Shown here piece by piece: positions 21,262-35,300 of a DNA stretch of 64,000 nucleotides. The translations under genes and the position numbers were made by a program. The notes under the pieces are model-generated. The model worked only from the letters and a program-made list of their open reading frames with translations, did not search any database and was not told where the DNA came from. The DNA lies in NCBI GenBank assembly GCA_025602915.1, contig JAHLJZ010000019.1, positions 248,001 through 312,000 on the forward strand, in the 5' to 3' direction. Origin of the DNA: Paraphysoderma sedebokerense. Its lineage: Eukaryota > Blastocladiomycota > Physodermatomycetes > Physodermatales > Physodermataceae. Every line of letters starts with the position of its first letter. Position 1 is the first letter of the stretch.

Positions 21262-22878
21262 CTACTTTGAATTTCCATGATTCAGATTGAACAGATTTCC
21301 CGTTCCACTCGCAACTCCATTCATACTCCCGAAACTTCCGCTTCGCGCACTATTCAATCTTCTTTGGCCGGTACTGCTGTTATCCCATACACCTAATGTT
21401 CCTCTCCTTCTCGCTGTTTCCGGTGATAATCCTGCACTTGAGCCAACAGCAGTTGTACTCGTCGATGACGATATATTTGGCACCGACGTTGACAGGGCCA
21501 CGGATGAACGCAAAGGTTGGTTTGAGAGTAGCGTAGACGAAGAAGAGACTGAAAGAGGAAGGGAAGAAAGATTGGTTGTGGATATGTGGGTTTGTGATCG
21601 GTGAGGAATCGTCGCGTTATTCGACGATGTGGATGACATTGACGGGAAAAATTTGGACTCGATTACAGAGTTAAAGAATGCCGAGAGTGACCTATGAGAT
21701 TGTGTCGGTGGATTATAGGTGGACTACAGTTGCAATTAGTGACTGTGGTGGAACGGATTGCAAAATATAAGAGAGTACGAAAGTCGCCATACCATGGTAA
21801 TAGCTTCACCCCCATATTCGTCTATTATACTATACCTTCTTCGATGAGTTGATGTTTCGCTACTTGAAAATCCTATAGATTCTTTTTCCGTCGGATTTAA
21901 CAGATCTGCTTTTGTGCCAACCAGAAGGAGAGGAATTTCAGGCTGAGATGAAACCTTCAATTCGAACTCGTAATCTAACGATTTTAAAGAAAAAGAAGAG
22001 ATTAGCATCCGTAACGTAATTTAACAATGCAGATGATTCGTTTCATCCCGAAAAGTTTCCCAGGCAGAAAGGACCAAGACCGACCTTTCTTGCCACCTAC
22101 AGTGCTAATCCCGCCTAGATTGTCATCCCTTCCTCTTCCTTCCATTACTTCACCAATCCACTTCCATAGATTTCCGTAACTCTTTTTATTACTTAAATCA
22201 TGGACCAGTATAATTCCATTGACCGATTGATAAAATACTTTTCGTGAAGCTGGGTGACTGGTTTGTGAAGGGACTTCGATAAATTCAAGCCAGTAATGTC
22301 GTGTGGACGGCGGATGATGATGAAGCTGCCATAAAGCAATAATAAAATTGAGTCATGAACATAAAATATAAGCAAAAGATTAATCTCTGTTCCTTTTAAC
22401 GCCTATCCGGCATCTCAATTTCACAATCATCCGTATCTGTTCTTTGTGACTGTTGAATACCACATGATAACTTAAATCTGACGCAATCTGTAGCGTAATT
22501 TTTCACTCTGATTCGGCTGCAAGAGATAATAAGAATACAAACCCGGACTCCAAAGTTCACACCGGACGCAAAATTTCCTCCTCCACCGCCCATAGTTATA
22601 TTCAACCCATGATTCCCTGTTTCATCAAATTTAGATTCATTTCCGTGACCGGTAGCATAAGAGTTACTTTTTGATCCCTTACCATCATTCTGAGCATAAT
22701 TATCAGGTGACGACGGAGTTGGGAAATTAGAATTGGAATCTGAATTGGCATTGGTGTCTGAAGTATCGAAATTCGAATTCACGATCCAGTTTAGGATACT
22801 AGATTTTCCGACACCGGTATCTCCGAGAAGTAAAATTCTCACTTTGTAGATTGAGTCAACCGATGAAAGTGTTGCCAT
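21262..22878 (-). CDS. RABL3-like small GTPase with low-complexity insert and Ser-rich tail
   Basis: A Rab-like Ras-superfamily protein. ATG 22878-22876 opens MATLSSVDSIYKVRILLLGD, followed by the P-loop GDTGVGKSS. A later exon reads TRHYWLEFIEVPSQ..., FYQSVNGIILVHDLSNKKSY and NLWKWIGEVM, matching RABL3 (YYIELWDV..., FYNSVNGIILVHDLTNKKS). A G4-like VGTKADLL follows. Another exon has SLSAFFNSVIESKFFPS, as in RABL3 C termini. The end is a Ser/Thr/Asn-rich tail to 21262. No prenylation CaaX/CC box is present, as in RABL3. Exon 1 carries about 65 residues of Asn/Ser/Gly-rich sequence after the P-loop that other RABL3 proteins lack. Human RABL3 has roles in Ras prenylation and lymphoid development; the fungal role is unknown. 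The splice chain at 22360-22560 is unresolved. Confidence 0.72.
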
Positions 22879-23195
22879 TGATGTTATGACTCAATGAACC
22901 AAGATTGGCGCCCAAACGAGATATATATAAATAAGTCTAGCGAAGGAACGGTGATGATGGCTGGCGAATCAGTTGCGTTATGAAAAGATAGTTGTGAACT
23001 ACCCAAGGAGAGGGCAAATGAGGGTATTCTTAGTCAAAGAGAAGGTATGATACTGATAAAAAGATAATGGGCAGTTTTTTAGCAGGGTCGCTCCAACTCA
23101 TGGCTGGCATTCGCTTTATTGATCCTTGTTCTACACCTCAATCAACACTATTCTGTTTTTATTTTGCACTTTTCTAACATACACGGAAGAAAAAT
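22879..23195. other. Spacer between fumarase and the RABL3-like gene
   Basis: Both genes run on the minus strand, so this holds the fumarase 3' region and the RABL3-like promoter. TATATATAAATA at about 22921-22932 is a TATA candidate upstream of the RABL3-like start. No gene seen. Confidence 0.4.
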
Positions 23196-25308
<2,113 letters not shown>

Positions 25309-25833
25309 ACGTTAGAAGAGTACAAGTTACGTCATTTTGCGCCGGTTGAGCAGGGCAAGCGCAGGGAGAGGGAAGAAGAAGGACAAGAAGCGACAATACA
25401 TACGGCGGACACCAGAGAGGATCTGACAGAACCAAGCATGATAATTCAACACAGAAGAGTTGATGAGGAAGAAAAAACGGACGGTGCGATGATGAGCAAA
25501 ATTGGTTGTCGTTTGTTTATCCAGCAATTTTCGTGGCTTGCTCCGTACTAGATATTAGCTCCCTTTTGGGGAATGACTTCTTAGATGCGCTGTATATATT
25601 CAGCTCTTGTATGTAGATTTGAAAAGTGTGTATGATCCTTTATATCATGATGCTTTTCTTTTGACGGTTGAACCCTCTCCTCTGCTCGTCCGTATCTGAG
25701 TATCTCGCAGCACATCTGATGTCATCGGCCAGATTGAGCCGACTCCAAGCAGATTCCACAATCTCCTCCCTCCATTAAAGTATTCCCTTGTTCCCGCTTC
25801 ATTCTATTCCCGAATTCGTCATATATCTTGCCA
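25309..25833. promoter_or_regulatory. Divergent promoter of fumarase and NAD kinase
   Basis: 525 bp. A CRE-like TTACGTCA lies at 25327-25334, about 20 bp before the putative TTG start of mitochondrial fumarase. A plus-strand open frame at 25300-25551 is Glu/Arg-rich and lacks an ATG; I regard it as chance. Confidence 0.45.
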
Positions 25834-28512
25834 ATGGCTCCAGAGACAACAGCAGCGACGACGCTGAGGCTGAAATTAACACACCGGAACGATTCCGTCT
25901 ACGAATTCATTCATGGCGGTAAGTCACTTCGTATTCTGATCAGTTTAACAGAAGTCAACGACCTCTATCGTGATTACTATTATCTGAAACACTCATCATT
26001 TCATACATCAACTATAGAAATCGGCGTCGATTCATTGAGAACCAATATATTTGACGCTTTTTCGAAGCATTTCAATCTCTCACCTCATATTCTTGATTCC
26101 TTAGTCCACCTTCAATGGAAAGACCACGAAGGCGACTGGGTTCGCTTTACGAGTGAGTGTTCATTTGTTCTCAATCTAAATAGCATAACTTATATTCCTA
26201 TTAACCTTCTATACATCATTGGTCAGACAATCCTTCGTTTTGGCAGCATATCCTCGAAGTAGCTTGTTCTTCGACTAGTAAACTCTTGCACGTTCGTGCC
26301 ATCGGCCCTCACCTTCCTCGACGATCGTACTCTTCTCCATACCCAACAATTCCGCTACAGTCATCTGAAACGGGTACAGTGTTACCGACACCATCATCTG
26401 TCAATGTCTCCGTTACGCAGAATGAGATTAAGAGCGACGTCCTTTCCACACCCACCACTGAAAATCATCACACCATCGAAAGCCTTGTTCATTGCAATGT
26501 GACATTAGTGGAACATAGCAAAAATCTTGTAAATAACAGTACAGTAGTCATTAGACCCTCGCCAACTGAATCGAACGGCACCACTCATCCGCCTAAACTG
26601 AATATCATGCTCGCCACAAAGCCTCTCGAATACGATACAGATGGTCGTGTACGAAAATGGACTCGCATTGTGGTTAAATGGTTTATTCGCAATAATCTTC
26701 TACATGAGCACTTTCACACAGACATATTCAGCTCCCAATGTCCCCATCACGAGCACATAACCTGTGAAGCTGGATCACAATCTTACTTTCGACGTCACAA
26801 GGGAAACTGCGTCAACTTCAACTTATTTCTACCGCGGGCTTTACAGAAAGATGTGTTAGATCTGGATATAATCATAGGAGAGGTCGTGAAAGAACAGTTT
26901 GACGGGAATGAGGAAGACCCAAAAAGGATGGAGTGTATATTTGGGGTGGTGAAGAAACTTGTGACTTCGCAAATTGATTATTGGGATGAATCGAGATTTG
27001 AATATCCCGCTCGAGCATCGTCTTATTTCTCAGGCGATAAGAAAATAGATTTGATGATCACTCTCGGAGGGGATGGGACTATTTTGCATGCCGCATGGCT
27101 CTTTCAAACGCACGTACTCAGTTTTACTCTCTTCATCGCAATAATTTTAATTTAGACAAGTAATATTGATTATATTCAAAATTGCATCTGTACAGTGACG
27201 TACCGCCAATACTTCCTTTCTATCTTGGTTCACTCGGGTTTCTCACCATATTTAATCCATCCGATTACTCTGAAATTTTTGAGCAACATTTGTTAAATGA
27301 TACACCCACTAACGTCACCCTTCGAATGCGCCTCTCCTGCCGTGTTGTTCGTCAATCTTCTACTTTGTCTCTACCTGATTCTTCATTCTCGTCTCTACCC
27401 CCTCAACAAACATGCGAACCTTCCCAAGTCGATAAATCAACTCAAATATCATTTTCATCAAACTCGACAGGTTCGACTTCAAGTGTAGAATACGAAGAAA
27501 TCAATTCCTACCCTTCGTTTTCTGGCGGTTCGACAAGTCATGATAAGAGTAATCATTTGACGTCGAATCCACCATTCTCGGACCCGATACACATTTTGAA
27601 TGAAGTCGTGATTGAACGCGGTGCTAGTCCGCATATGGTTAATCTTGAAGTATTCGTTAACGGAAAATATTGGTTTGTGGAATTCCCTCTTACCTTTTTT
27701 GTTCTCTTGTGGCAGTGTTGAAAATCGTAGCGACCCGCAACGCAACTCAACGGAACGCTTGAGATGAGGAAATCAGAGGTATTCTTATTAACGTGTTTCT
27801 CAATGATTTATAGGACAAAAATATCTGCCGATGGGGTGGTTGTGGCTACCCCTACTGGATCTACAGCTTACAGCGTACGGCGTCCTCTTTCGTAATACCT
27901 TTCACTCTCTCGCTTAACTGACTCTTTCATTTTATATTCCCGATTGATTCATGCTACAATGCGTCATCCAGTTATCAGCAGGAGGCTCATTAGTTCATCC
28001 GGTGCAAAATGCTATTCTCATCACTCCGGTAGGCTTCTAATTGTCTAAGAAAGAACTTGTAGATGATACGTGCTAACTCCATGGATTCAAATTCTTCGGT
28101 CTTAGATTTGTCCCCATCTGTTAACAGGCAGACCCATGATATTACCATCTAACTTGGAAATTCAAATAAGGTTTCCATGTGGTAGAGGCCAAGCTTGGGT
28201 AATTCTTCTTATTCTCCCTTCTCATTGGCTAAAAGTTAACATGTTCCGTATATCACATTCAACAAATTCAATAAATAATCAATCTAGGCTTCCTTCGATT
28301 CTCGACACCGTACACCTCTTAACGGCGGGGACACATTAATAATTACCGTTTCAAAGTATCCTGTTCCAACGCTGTGTGTCAATGATAGCAACGAAGATTG
28401 GTTAAGTAGTTTAGAGAAATGTTTATTGTGGAATGAGAGGAGAGATGTTGCTGCTGTTACTGCCGGGAATGGCAATGGGGTGAATGGCGAACAAGTTAAG
28501 AGTGTTTTGTGA
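25834..28512 (+). CDS. NAD kinase with N-terminal PB1-like domain
   Basis: Phosphorylates NAD+ to NADP+. Residues 1 to about 95 (exons 1-3 joined by a GTAAGT...TATAG intron near 25920) read as a PB1 fold: LRLKLTHRNDSVYEFIHG, a helix IFDAFSKHF, then VHLQWKDHEGDWVRFTDN (an OPCA-like D-x-E-G-D) and WQHILEVA plus KLLHVRAI. A Ser/Thr-rich linker follows, then the kinase: LMITLGGDGTILHAAWL (GGDGT nucleotide site), FYLGSLGFLTIF, ILNEVVIERG (NE/D motif), VVVATPTGSTAYS, then ASFDSRHRTPLNGGDTLIIT with YPVPT. Stop TGA 28510-28512. An acidic-Ser insert lies between RMRLSCRVVRQ and the NE motif, as in fungal Utr1-type enzymes. At least seven exons. No presequence seen, so a cytosolic enzyme is likely. Confidence 0.87.
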
Positions 28513-28980
28513 GGCTTGTGTTGGTGCGCCTTATATTGTAATTATAATCAATGTATAGTAGTCTCATTATGTAACAAACTCTTGCAACGCATACAAATTC
28601 CCGTTTGCTGGTGGTTTCGCTCATGCTAGAGTCGATTGCCCGATCAAAGAACTTTAGTCCTGTCTTCCATCAAGTAGGACAGCAGAACAGTGAAAATGTA
28701 CAATTTCAAATTATATTCGATTCGATCATTTATATACAGACACTGCGCTCTCGGTGCATGAAATTTCGTACCATTCGACACAGAAATTCAAACACTAAAG
28801 TTTACCACAACTGGTGTGGAGCATGAGAAACTGATTCGCAAACTTTAAATTGCCAATGATACTATGACATTATGTGATCCGCCCAAACCTATGGAGAACA
28901 TTCTTGGGCGAAAATCCCCATGCTGGGGTCGGCAGCGATATTGGTTGACCCGTCAGAAGGATGATTCCGTGATGGGCATT
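28513..28980. other. Convergent 3' spacer
   Basis: Between NAD kinase (+) and CIA2 (-). An open frame at 28605-28826 has no recognisable features. Bases 28888-28960 are GC-richer with short self-complementary pieces (GGGCGAAAATCCCC) but do not fold into a tRNA by eye. Confidence 0.35.
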
Positions 28981-29734
28981 TTATGATAACTTTGTCAATG
29001 TCGTGGAAAGACATTGATTGACTACTTCTAACAAATGAGAATTTTCAAGAGCGGCGGCCACTCGTTCTTTATCATTTAGTTGTTTGTTTACTGCTTTCTC
29101 GGATTGATGGGTGCCTTCCGTCACCAAAATGTCAACCTACAGGACAAGGGTTGTTGTCAATACGTTGCTCTTTAGAAGAGACAGAATTCCTTTGTAATAT
29201 CTTTCTACAATAAAGCTGTAGATTTCTTGCTATCTAAAAGATGTAATAACATGGGAAATTGCGATGTCGAAGACAATAGACTCACCTTAAACCTTTCAGG
29301 TATACTTCTTAATAATCGAACTCGAATACACAATCCAATCAAAGTAGCCATACTACAATGTGGAATGGTCGGTGTAAATCTGACAACTATCTCGTTCTTG
29401 TCGTTGTCAACCTTTATCAGGTCTAATTGGGTCACGTTAAGTTGTTCAAGTGTAAGAGGATGTTCGGGGTCATTGATATTTTTAATCAAATCTATGGAGC
29501 AGATTAGATTTGTGAGTGAGTTGAGATAGAGACGCAAACAGATATGAAGCCTTTAACATTAAAAGAAAACCTCCGATAAAGCGTAAAGAAAGATGGGGAA
29601 TAAATACCAAAGATTTCTTGGCTATCAAAATCATCCGAGATGGACTCGTCTACGTCTGCGGAAGATATAGCGCGACCACTCTTCTGCGAGACTTCATAAA
29701 TTGTTGGGTTTGCATTGATAAGATCCTCTGGCAT
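28981..29734 (-). CDS. CIA2: Cytosolic Fe-S assembly targeting factor CIA2/MIP18
   Basis: A DUF59-family component of the cytosolic iron-sulfur targeting complex (Cia1-Cia2-Met18), which hands Fe-S clusters to DNA polymerases, helicases and other clients. ATG 29734-29732 starts [20 protein letters not shown]. Later exons give [20 protein letters not shown], the reactive-Cys signature [50 protein letters not shown] and [17 protein letters not shown], with TAA 28981-28983. This is the complete family pattern at the usual length of about 160 residues. The open frame extends upstream of the ATG but without another ATG. A CACGTG box lies 118 bp upstream (29852-29857). Confidence 0.92.
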
Positions 29735-30318
29735 CGTTCTTTTGACGGAATGTGTGTTTAAGTTCAGAAAGGGGTGGGGCACTATTTGTGTGATAGAAGA
29801 TTTATCCAAATCAGCAGAGGAAAGCAGGCCGTTCCTCCTTGTTTGGTCATCCACGTGATTCCACAACTGGCTATCATATGGTTATCATACGCCGATACAC
29901 TGCTCTGGAATGAACCATAACTGAATTTATTGTGAATGTGAATGTAAATTTATAGAAGAGTTATGTTGTGACAGCAAAATCTCATTTTGTGTGCGTCCAC
30001 TGCTTGGCCTTCTGGCGGCCATGGATGTGCCGATTGTCCGTACGCTTACCCCGCATCCAATGCCCATAGGGACCGGATACCATCCTATAAAGTGTAAATT
30101 TTCAAATTGCTGTAATTGTCTTCGTCTGGCAGATATATTACCTGATACATATGTAAAGGATTTATTAATAAGTCGTCTAATGAGGGTTTGCAATAAGTCA
30201 CGTGACGTCCTTCTCTGCCAGTGTTTTTTTGCAACTTTCAATCCGTATTATCAGTCAGACTCATTTTCCTCCCTTTCTCGATTCCAACCACAACGATTAG
30301 GTAGGAGGATACTCGACA
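29735..30318. promoter_or_regulatory. Divergent promoter of CIA2 and ATP3 with E-boxes at similar distance
   Basis: 584 bp. ATCACGTG on the CIA2 strand has its CACGTG at 29852-29857, 118 bp from the CIA2 ATG. The palindromic GTCACGTGAC has its CACGTG at 30199-30204, 115 bp from the ATP3 ATG. These are classical fungal Cbf1/bHLH sites. Open frames at 29927-30419 are on both strands of the same bases and not convincing. Confidence 0.5.
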
Positions 30319-31907
30319 ATGTTCTCCAGATTCCCCCAATCTACAGTTCCCCTCGTCAAAAAGTAGTTGTCTCTATTTTCCTCGCTGTTGCAAAAGTAAA
30401 CAAATCTGTTTGCTCGTGATAGTTTGATTAACTAGATTTACTTTCTCTTGATACTGAATGTGTATCGTGCCTTTTGTTTTGACCGAAATTGCAATATCGA
30501 TAGTGGCGCCGCCGTTTATTATCAGCAACAAGCTGGTATGGCTACCCTCAAAGAAAGTGCGTTATTCAATTATTTTGTTTGTGTCCATGTTCAACGAATA
30601 TCTTTCATAACTCACGATGTTTTGTCCTACTCAATCTTTCACTCTAATTATCGTCTCTCAAAATACGACTAATGCCTCAATCTACGACTATCGCCTTTAA
30701 TTCTTATTCTGCAAATTGAATTTATCCTAAATTGATAATTATCTGGTGCTGTCACGGGATGGTGGTTTTAAACAGTTCAAATTCGTTTGAAATCAATTAA
30801 AAATATTGCCAAGATCACCAAATCAATGAAAATGATTGCTACTACGAAAATGACTAGAGCACAAAGAGTCATGAATGACGCTAGAGCCTATGGACAATCT
30901 TCCGCCGGTATGTTTAGCTGCTGAATTTAGGGCCTACTTGCATGAAGATGGAAACGTGAATTAGGAGTATCTGAGAGCCATGTATTCGGAGTTTGTGGGC
31001 CATGATTGAAATTGCTGTTTCTGTACCTGAGGCGTTGGATCGAGTGGTTACTAACTGTTCTATTTCATATTACTGTGCTCTCCCCATCTCGCCAATCTCG
31101 CAGCTCTTGCAAAGCACACCAAAGCTCAAACCAATACCGGTGACTCTTCACTTCTTGTCGCTGTCACTTCCGATCGTGGTCTTTGCGGTGGTGTGCACTC
31201 TGCTGTCGCCAAAGTTGTCAAAAGAGAATTAAAAGCCGCTCCCGGTAAAGTTTCAGTCGTCGCATTAGGAGATAAAGCTAGAGGCCAAATTTCTCGTGAA
31301 TCAAAGACCAGCATTAAATGGTCATTCAACCAATTGGGCAAGAATGTCCCCACTTTCGAAGAAGCTAGTGTCATTGCAGATGCCGTTTTGACTGATAAGG
31401 AATTGCAGTCTGTGGACAAGCCGTCTTTAGTGTTTAATGAGTTCAAAAGTGTGATTGCCTATGAGACCACCAAAATGCCATTGGTTACTTATAAGGGTTT
31501 GACCAATGCCGGTTAGTATTCCTAACCATGAATTTAAACTTCCCTCCTAGCGCATTTTGACCCTCCTTTTCATAAACAGAAAAACTGTCGACTTACGAGA
31601 TTGAAGATTCCATTCTCACCGATCTTCATGAATTCATGACCGCCAATGCTATTTACTGGGCTATGTGTGAAGGGCACGCCTCTGAAATGTCTTCCCGAAG
31701 AACGGCTATGGAGAACGCCACCAAGAACGCTGGTGACATGATCGACAGATTGACATTGACATATAATAGATCTAGACAAGCTGCTATTACTAATGAATTG
31801 GTATGTTCATCATTCATTCTCTGAGTCGCCGGAACATTGGGGAAGATAAAGATATCTAATTCCATTTCCTATAGGTCGACATTATCACTGGTGCTTCTGC
31901 TCTTTAA
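30319..31907 (+). CDS. ATP3: Mitochondrial ATP synthase F1 gamma subunit
   Basis: The rotor stalk subunit of F1-ATPase. Exon 1 (30319-30367, [14 protein letters not shown]) plus exon 2 (about 30502-30558, [17 protein letters not shown]) form the presequence. Cleavage probably falls near GMATLKE, as in yeast YATLKE. Then [89 protein letters not shown] and the C-terminal [14 protein letters not shown], with TAA 31905-31907. Conserved N- and C-terminal helices of the coiled-coil shaft are complete. Six or more exons; the intron at 30909-31102 contains a spurious open frame. Donor 1 is a weak GTAGTT. Confidence 0.93.
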
Positions 31908-32323
31908 GCATCTTGTTTCAATCAGGTTAAGCATATTTGATTTGAAAAGATCACATTTTGTTAGAGGATCAGGATGTGTTGGAATGTGGTGTCAGGGCGT
32001 TCTTGTGAGATGGGTGTGGTGTAATTTGTTGACTGGGAAAATTGAAAGCAAATCAATTTAAGATATCAAAAATAAAAGCACTCTATTATATGGACCTTTG
32101 TACACCAACCAGAGAAGGATTCTGACGATTTTTGGCGCTAAAGATACAATTTCAACACAGTTAATGGAATGGCGGAAAACCAAACGATTTGCCCGTGTGA
32201 GCCAACGTGTCCTTTTGCTCGGACGTATCGGTCATTCCAAACATTTATTTCTCGCATAATTTGCATATAATCTATTTATACCAATAATACAATAGTTAGA
32301 TAGCGTTGTCGCCTTTTCAAATC
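31908..32323. other. Spacer between ATP3 and EFR3
   Basis: The ATP3 3' region with AATAAAAG at about 32069-32076, then the EFR3 promoter. No gene or strong motif noticed. Confidence 0.4.
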
Positions 32324-35300
32324 ATGTCTTCCATCATCCTCTGCTGTTTTCCTCGGTTCCGAAAACACGTTCAACTCATCAAACGAGTCTACCCTTCAAA
32401 ACCAGGCGAAGAAGGACCTAAATCATCACAACTAAGTTACTTGCTGTTTTATGCAACTTATCGTCCTGGGAAGCTGAAGAAGATTGGTAACTATCTGGTG
32501 AGAAGAGTTGAAAGAGATGCGAGAAAAGAGAGAGATGGGTAAGTTGTTCCCTCGCATAACTATAAATAGATTCAACTCACTATCGTCTGTTGATGGTGAC
32601 TTCAATTTACAAAAAAATTATGATATGATTATGAGCTTCATTAACTTTTTTTTTATCAAACTAATTTTAATTATACATGGAATTGTAATGTCCAAAATTC
32701 ACACTAATTCGAATCGCCCTTCCCACGACCTTTTCGAACGGACGTGCAGTCATCATAAAACTACTTTGGCAATTTTGAACGCTCTCATGGACGAATGCCA
32801 TGCACATTTGAATCTATTCGGCAAAAATGTTATTAAAATATTGTATAGGTATATCAAGTTTGGTGACGTTGAGTTGGTCAAAATGGCAAGCGTTACCGTA
32901 TGTATTTGATTTTCGGTTTCAGTATCCGTTTTGCTTCTTTTCGTTAAAATATCTGTCCTCATATTCCTTGATATGCCATCACCTTCGGATTCAAATCACG
33001 GTCCATTAATACTGTTCGACAATTTTGACATAATAGTACATGAAGTTCAATTCTTACTATGACGGAAGATTATCTTCGGATCCTGAATTTGAGAACGACT
33101 ATTTGCAATTGCTGGATCTATTTTGTCACTTGTGCACATTTGACGAAAATGTAGAGAAGACAGTTAAACAAGAGTAGGCTTTCCGTTCTGAATCTTGAAG
33201 GGTCAACAGCTTTAGAACTCACATTCACATTTGTATAACTCTCAGGTCGATATTAGCCGGATTGGAGGCCATTAAGTCGATTGCCTTTTCCAATTTCTTA
33301 TTCACAACCAGATGCGAACACTATATATCCAAGATTTTACCTCCAATATTGAGTAATATCAAGAAACTGACGCTGGCTATACGGCCGAAAAGGTTAGACT
33401 GCGCTCATCGTTAGATTCTCCGAAATGTTGCTAAAAGCAAATACTGATGAAAACAATTTACAGTGACGCGGAACACAATTATTTAACGTCTTCTAAACGA
33501 TTTTCCATCTTCGATGATCTCATAACAGAAGATGAGTTGGGCAACCTTGCGTTATCGTGTCTACAGAAGTTAGTTCGCAGTACCAACGCCGCAACAGCTG
33601 GCCTAGTGCTAGATCCTACATTTGATTACATCGAGCAAAACAACAAATGGTGGCCGAGTGATTTTGCCTGTGTCGCGGCCAGGGGGATTGCGCAAAGTGG
33701 ATCGGTAAGGTCCCTTTCTGAATTGAATTAAAAAGTGGTCTTTGTTGACATAATATATGACAGACCCAAGTCAAGACGATGCTGGTGGCTTCTCTTCTTT
33801 CACGGATGCAGCCACCAATGCGAACAAAATCAGTCAAATCTATTTCACAAATCAATGCGAGTACAGTCACTGATCCTACACCGAGTTCTCCGCCTTCTCA
33901 ACCTGGAAACAGCGTTCCTATTCGAACGAGAATAACACTTGTGAAAGTGCTTGCCCATGTAATAGCCGATCAAAGTAATACTATGATTGCTATATCAGTT
34001 TATGAATTGGTGGATGCAGTAATGGCCCAATTAAGTGGATTGCCCGCCAAGATTGACAATGAAATGACCGAAGGCGATCAGGTTAAGATATCAGGAGTTG
34101 ATGAAGCGGCGATGATTTTAATGCTAAGGAGAGCTGTATACAGAGCTATTGGTAAGTTTCAAATTGGTTCCACATATCGCGGAATAGTTGTTTTCTGTCG
34201 TTTCTTTTCTTCTGTATCGTGTCTGACAAAACCTACGGTGATCTTTGAATATTCTCTAGAAAATTTGTTAATTCACCCCCAATACCCCACCCAACCGAAA
34301 GATATCATTAATCATCTTGTCGTGAATTACCCGACATCAGACCTGTTGTCGCCAGAGTTAAAGCGCGTCATCATCACCTCGATCGATCATCTGTATTCAC
34401 TCTCTGTGGTTGCTAATCCTGCATCGCCCGAAAGTCATAATCCTTCAAATAATCTGTTAGCAATACCTAGCATGATGGTTACGGTGAATGCATCAGTGGG
34501 TGAAAATTTGAAAGAACATGTAAATGGAAGTCTTTCTGGGAGCTCAAACGGTATCGCAGGCGGGGTCTCAAAGAAAAAGAAGAAGGACAGGATTAGACCG
34601 GAAATCTTGGTGGGTGCGTTGGAATGGTTGGTGGATTTACATCCAGGTTCGTTATTTTGTCTGCTTAGATCAGTGGTTTTCTCAAAAAAGAAATGGATAT
34701 CGGTGATAAGAAGCGCATAATCCTTTAAATACTAACCCTGCTAATACTCGTTTCAGATGTTCGACACGTGACACAGAAATTGCTGATAAAATTGCTGTCC
34801 GACATGGAGACGGCTTCGTGGTATGTAACAAAACTACACCTTCACCCTGTTTCTATAATCTACACGGCTTAATTTGTTCGGGGATGTCTTGGGAGGGTAT
34901 ACTGACAACTATTATTCATTCCATAAAATTTAAATTATAGGCCGAGTCCATTTACTCCAGATGAAGTTCAAATTGTATGTATCAACTGATTCCACTGTCA
35001 TCACACGTTTCCTGAAAATGCGACTGCTCATTTTCTGGCTGCTGCGATTTGCTTACAATTACATAGTTCCGAAGATCTCTCCTGTCTGTTCTGTTCCAAT
35101 TTCCGACAATAGCTAATCCGAAATCATCAGATTTTGCTTCTTTGTACTGTTTATTCACTGCTTTGATGAAACGATATAAACAGGATGGCGTGGTTGATGC
35201 TGTCCCAGTACTGCTTAAATTTGAGGTTAGAGTGGTTTTAACTTTCAGTGTACTCTTTGTGTTTATTCTAACTGAATTTTCTCATCCAATCGCAACGTTG

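Noticed and set aside
28888-28960. Possible structured RNA or tRNA-like patch
   Set aside because: No cloverleaf, no T-loop GTTCGA box and no acceptor stem could be built by eye.
29927-30419. Overlapping frames of 104 and 142 codons on opposite strands
   Set aside because: Lie in the CIA2/ATP3 promoter and run into ATP3 exon 1 in the wrong frame.
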